This document shows, one piece after another, positions 60,972 to 64,000 of a stretch of 64,000 nucleotides of DNA (position 1 is the stretch's first letter; each line of letters opens with the position of its first letter). This stretch comes from an uncultured Litoreibacter sp. (GTDB lineage: Bacteria; Pseudomonadota; Alphaproteobacteria; Rhodobacterales; Rhodobacteraceae): contig CANMWQ010000003.1 of the NCBI GenBank assembly GCA_947501685.1, forward strand, positions 1 to 64,000, in the 5' to 3' direction. The translations under genes were made by a program, and so were the position numbers. The notes below the pieces were generated by a model. It was not told the DNA's origin, did not search any database, and was given only the letters and a program-made list of their open reading frames with translations.

Positions 60972-61020
60972 ATCACTGCTTCAAAAATACTCCGGGGGTT
61001 TGGGGGCAGCGCCCCCAACC
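60972..61020 (-). repeat. Rhodobacterales 3'-end repeat, copy 1 (after mazG)
   Basis: On the minus strand: a GGGGGC-GCT-GCCCCC stem, then CCCCCGGAGTATTTTTGAAG and CAGTGAT. It shares that block with the copy at 63094-63146 in the opposite orientation. It lies after the mazG stop and acts as a plausible terminator. Confidence 0.65.
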
Positions 61021-61051
61021 GGTCGGCGTGCCAAGGGCACGTCGAAACAAA

Positions 61052-61864
61052 CTACCAGGTTTTTTCTTCCAGCTTCGCCTGATCCCAAAGCATATCCATC
61101 TCTTCGAGATCTGATTGCTCCGGCGTCTTGCCACGCGCAGCCAGCAACGCCTCGACCCGCTCAAAACGGCGGGTGAATTTGGCGTTTGCGGCGCGCAGCG
61201 CCTCTTCGGGGTCGACTTCCAAGTGCCGTGCGAGATTGGCCATGACAAAAAGCAGGTCGCCGATTTCTTCCGACAGCGCGGCCGCGCTTAGCGTGTCGCG
61301 GGCCTCGACGACTTCGGCGGCTTCCTCGACGATCTTGTCGAGCACCTGATCGGTGGAGGGCCAGTCAAAACCCACCCGTGCCGCGCGTTTTTGCAGCTTT
61401 ACCGCGCGCAGCAAAGCGGGCAGGCCGATGGCCACGCCGTCCAATGTGCCGCCTTGCGCCTTGCCTGCGCGCTCGGCGGCTTTGATCTTCTCCCAATCGG
61501 CGGTTTGCTGGGCTGCGGATTTGTCGCGTGACTCCGCGCCGAACACATGCGGGTGCCGGGCGATCATCTTGTCGCTGACCCCGTTGGCGACAGAGGCGAA
61601 ATCGAAATGCCCGGCCTCCGCGCCCATCTGCGTGTGGTAGACGGTTTGCAACAGCAGATCGCCCAGCTCGCCTTCCAGATTCGGCCAGTCGGCGCGGGTG
61701 ATGGCGTCGGCGACCTCATAGGCTTCCTCGATTGTGTAGGGGGCAATGCTGGCGAAATCCTGTTCGATGTCCCAGGGGCAACCCGTGTCGGGATTGCGCA
61801 GCCGGGCCATGATTTCGATCAGCCGCTCCATGGGGCGGGTGGCGTCATAGATCAGGTCGGTCAT
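61052..61864 (-). CDS. mazG: Nucleoside triphosphate pyrophosphohydrolase MazG
   Basis: A 270-residue MazG with two tandem all-helical domains, each with the metal-binding E-E-x-x-E signature: TIEEAYEVADAI with GELGDLLLQTVYH, and KIVEEAAEVVEARD with EEIGDLLFVMANLARH. It hydrolyses NTPs to NMPs and cleans up abnormal nucleotides or lowers ppGpp. The start is ATG 61864; it is divergent from the M20 gene 57 bases away. Confidence 0.94.
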   Translation of the reverse strand: MTDLIYDATRPMERLIEIMARLRNPDTGCPWDIEQDFASIAPYTIEEAYEVADAITRADWPNLEGELGDLLLQTVYHTQMGAEAGHFDFASVANGVSDKMIARHPHVFGAESRDKSAAQQTADWEKIKAAERAGKAQGGTLDGVAIGLPALLRAVKLQKRAARVGFDWPSTDQVLDKIVEEAAEVVEARDTLSAAALSEEIGDLLFVMANLARHLEVDPEEALRAANAKFTRRFERVEALLAARGKTPEQSDLEEMDMLWDQAKLEEKTW

Positions 61865-61921
61865 TGCGCGTGGTCCTCGTTTCAGCGAACGTGGGCGCAA
61901 TTCACCACGAAGGAGCGCTAG

Positions 61922-63085
61922 ATGCCACCCGTCAACCGCATTGCCGATTACGCCCAAGACATGACCGCATGGCGGCGCTGGATGCACCAAAACCCCGAGC
62001 TGCTGTTTGACTGCCACAAGACCGCTGGCTTTGTGGTCGAGCGGCTCAAGGAATTCGGGATCACCGAGATCCATGAAAACATCGCCACCTCCGGTGTGGT
62101 GGCCATCATTGAAGGGCAGGGTGCGGGCCCGACCATTGGCCTGCGCGCGGATATGGATGCGCTGCCGATCCTAGAGGCCACGGGGGCGGAGCATGCCTCA
62201 ACAGTGGAGGGCAAAATGCATGCCTGCGGGCATGACGGGCATACGACAATGCTCTTGGGGGCCGCGCGCTATCTGGCGGAAACGCGGAATTTTGCCGGCC
62301 GCGTCGCGCTGATCTTTCAGCCCGCCGAGGAGGGCGGCGGCGGCGCGGGCGTGATGGTGGAGGAGGGCATTATGGATCGGTTCGACATTGCGTCCGTCTA
62401 TGCGCTGCACAATATGCCGGGGGAGGCGGCGGGGTCGTTCTACACCACGCCGGGCCCGATCATGGCGGCGGCGGACACGTTTCACATCCATATCACCGGC
62501 AAGGGCGGGCATGGGGCCTATCCCGATGATTGCAAGGACCCGATCGTGGCGGGGCTTGGCATTTGCAACGCGCTGCAAACCATCGTGTCACGCGACCGCA
62601 AGGGGCTGGACGAGCTGGTGGTCTCCGTCACGCAATTTCACAGCGGGACCACGGATAATGTGATCCCGGACACGGCCTATCTCAACGGCACGGTGCGAAC
62701 TTTTGATTTGGGCGTGCAGGACATGGTGATTGCGCGGATGCAGGCGATTTGCGACGGCCATGCGGCGGCCTACGGGGTCGAGGTGCGGTTCGCGTTCGAG
62801 AAGGGCTATCCGCCGACGATCAACCATGCGCGCGAGGCCGGGTTTGCCGCAGATGTCGCGCGCGAGATTGCAGGCGAGGCGTTGGTGCGAGACGATGCCA
62901 GCCCTGAGATGGGGGCGGAGGATTTTGCCTATATGCTGCAAGCCCGCCCCGGGGCCTATCTGTTTATCGGGCAGGGCGAGGGGGCGGGGCTGCATCACCC
63001 GGAATATGATTTCAACGATGAGGTAGCCCCCATTGGGGCGAGCTTCTTTGCGCGGTTGGTGGAGACCGCGCAACCGGTTGATTGA
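61922..63085 (+). CDS. M20-family amidohydrolase (hippurate hydrolase-like)
   Basis: A 387-residue M20D peptidase-like amidohydrolase. Metal ligands are in GLRADMDALPI, KMHACGHDGHTTMLLG and QPAEEGGGGAG, with HHPEYDFND near the end. The inserted dimerisation domain runs about 185-290 (TGKGGHGAYPDDCKDPI). Such enzymes remove acyl groups from amino acids (hippurate, N-acetyl amino acids, IAA conjugates); the exact substrate cannot be read. The start is in a 57-base divergent gap with mazG. Confidence 0.92.
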   Translation: MPPVNRIADYAQDMTAWRRWMHQNPELLFDCHKTAGFVVERLKEFGITEIHENIATSGVVAIIEGQGAGPTIGLRADMDALPILEATGAEHASTVEGKMHACGHDGHTTMLLGAARYLAETRNFAGRVALIFQPAEEGGGGAGVMVEEGIMDRFDIASVYALHNMPGEAAGSFYTTPGPIMAAADTFHIHITGKGGHGAYPDDCKDPIVAGLGICNALQTIVSRDRKGLDELVVSVTQFHSGTTDNVIPDTAYLNGTVRTFDLGVQDMVIARMQAICDGHAAAYGVEVRFAFEKGYPPTINHAREAGFAADVAREIAGEALVRDDASPEMGAEDFAYMLQARPGAYLFIGQGEGAGLHHPEYDFNDEVAPIGASFFARLVETAQPVD

Positions 63086-63093
63086 CTTTGGGA

Positions 63094-63146
63094 GGGGGCT
63101 CTGCCCCCGCGCTGCGCGCCCCCCGGAGTATTTTTAAAGCAGTGAT
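63094..63146 (+). repeat. Rhodobacterales 3'-end repeat, copy 2 (after the M20 gene)
   Basis: GGGGGC-TCT-GCCCCC (63094-63108), then GCGC-rich sequence and CCCCCGGAGTATTTTT with AAAGCAGTGAT. It begins nine bases after the M20 stop. The shared block is almost identical to that after mazG. Confidence 0.65.
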
Positions 63147-63149
63147 GGA

Positions 63150-64000
63150 TTAACTGCGGAGCCAGTCTTGGGCGAAACTGATCTGGGTGCTTTTGCTGAG
63201 CTTAGCCGTACGCTCGATGGCGGTCTGGAGCCGTGCGAGGCGGTGTTTGCCGAATTTCACGCCGGGCTCTGGCCAGAAGGCGCGCACAGTCATTAGGCCG
63301 GTGGCGCTGTCGCATGTCATGTCGATGCGGCCGATGAGCTGGTCCTTTTCCAGCACCGGGAAGACGTAATAGCCGTATTGGCGTTTGGCCTCGGGCACGA
63401 AGACCTCGATGCGGTAGTGAAAGCCAAAGAGCCGCTCCGCGCGGGTGCGGTCGCGCAGGGCGGGATCAAATGGCGACAGGATGCGGGTCATGTCGGGCGG
63501 CTTGGGTGTTGCCAACCGCACCTCGATACCTGCGAAGGCGAGGCTTTTGCGGATCTGGCCGTCTGCGCCCTCGATCTCGATCTCTTGCAATATCCCAGAG
63601 GCCAACCCTTTGGTGCACCAGTCGCGGGCCTCCTCTTTGGTGACCAGCTCCCAGAACTTGGCGATTTCGCCGGAGGTGCCAAAGCCCAGCCTGCTGAGAG
63701 CGGCGTGGCAGGCCCAGTCCACTGTCTCTTCCAGTTCCGTTTCGCGGGCCAGCACATCCGCCGGGATCACGCGTTCGGTCAGGTCGTAATATTTGCGAAA
63801 CCCTTGGCGGTGGCACACCGACAAGGCGCCCGCGCGCCACAGATATTCCAGCGCGGTTTTCGATGGGTGCCAGTCCCACCAGCCGCCCGAGCCGCGTTTC
63901 TCATCTGTGCCCACATCCGCCGAGCAGCAGGGGCCGTGGGCCGCAATTTGCTCCAGCACCGCGTCGAATTTCTGCTCGAACCCGTCGCGCCGCCAATTCT
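63150..64000 (-). CDS. YcaQ-like winged-helix DNA-binding protein (partial)
   Basis: At least 283 residues of a protein of the YcaQ/AlkZ group (DUF1006), which in E. coli and Streptomyces unhooks crosslinked bases from DNA. Recognised from WWDWHPSKTALEYLWRAGAL, LLSPFDP-type ILSPFDPALRDRTRAERLF, and YYVFPVLEKDQLIGRIDM. The frame remains open to the right edge (WRRDGFEQKFDAVL), so the start lies outside. Family members are about 400 residues, so roughly the first 100 are missing. The glycosylase motif Q-x-Q/Q-x-D was not located with certainty. Confidence 0.85.
   Translation of the reverse strand, partial: NWRRDGFEQKFDAVLEQIAAHGPCCSADVGTDEKRGSGGWWDWHPSKTALEYLWRAGALSVCHRQGFRKYYDLTERVIPADVLARETELEETVDWACHAALSRLGFGTSGEIAKFWELVTKEEARDWCTKGLASGILQEIEIEGADGQIRKSLAFAGIEVRLATPKPPDMTRILSPFDPALRDRTRAERLFGFHYRIEVFVPEAKRQYGYYVFPVLEKDQLIGRIDMTCDSATGLMTVRAFWPEPGVKFGKHRLARLQTAIERTAKLSKSTQISFAQDWLRS

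Noticed and set aside
1-64000. CRISPR arrays, rRNA and tRNA genes
   Set aside because: No array of spaced repeats and no tRNA-like T-loop/acceptor pairing was found in any intergenic gap that I read.

Overview
The window reads as chromosome of an alphaproteobacterium of the order Rhodobacterales (Roseobacter group), with a mobilizable element lodged in its left fifth. Support for the host: the ChpT phosphotransferase head to head with a DUF3553 gene, the OlsB/OlsA ornithine-lipid pair, class II DAHP synthase, LpxI instead of LpxH, a Hint-domain protein, an IalB-like protein, G+C-rich coding sequence, and short 3'-end repeats (GGAGTATTTTT) that I associate with this order. The assignment is inference from gene content only.

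Positions 1 to about 13,000: mobile element, visibly less G+C-rich than the rest. It holds a Mrr-like nuclease gene whose operon runs off the left edge, an ArdA-type antirestriction gene, three secreted proteins of unknown function, a serine recombinase that has lost its C-terminal DNA-binding part, a strongly A+T-rich two-gene cassette (membrane-anchored protein plus a P-loop ATPase resembling the Sll1717 family), a VirD4/TraG coupling protein, and a relaxase/MobC operon. No type IV secretion genes are visible, so it looks mobilizable rather than self-transmissible, as far as this window shows. The last element gene starts 9 bases from the stop codon of ackA.

Positions 13,000 to 32,200: chromosomal housekeeping. 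ackA; peptidoglycan enzymes (DUF882 protein and an L,D-transpeptidase, divergent); lpxD with an acyl carrier protein and a ketoacyl synthase in one operon; a GlxA-type regulator; class II DAHP synthase; a PAS protein and yicC around a perfect TTAA-N7-TTAA CtrA-type box; gmk and a gamma carbonic anhydrase; chpT against DUF3553; olsB-olsA; a ThiE-like protein; trmJ; ctaA and an M32 carboxypeptidase.

Positions 32,200 to 39,900: a peptide-type ABC transporter operon on the minus strand (binding protein, two permeases, a fused two-domain ATPase), with an AraC-family regulator just upstream.

Positions 39,950 to 54,450: miaA, pyrH, a Hint-domain protein, then the conserved envelope run frr-uppS-cdsA-dxr-rseP-bamA-skp-fabZ-lpxA-lpxI-lpxB. 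It makes undecaprenyl diphosphate, CDP-diacylglycerol, isoprenoid precursor, the outer-membrane assembly machine and lipid A disaccharide. A 41-residue membrane protein not normally listed sits between rseP and bamA.

Positions 54,450 to 64,000: a YbaK-type deacylase, glnE, a short hypothetical, an IalB-like protein, a gene-free stretch that appears to encode two small minus-strand RNAs, a HerA-like ATPase, mazG, an M20 amidohydrolase, and a YcaQ-like winged-helix protein cut by the right edge.

Best candidates for something undescribed: the A+T-rich ATPase cassette at 4,576-6,463, the nuclease operon at the left edge, and the two tandem small RNA units at 58,993-59,243.
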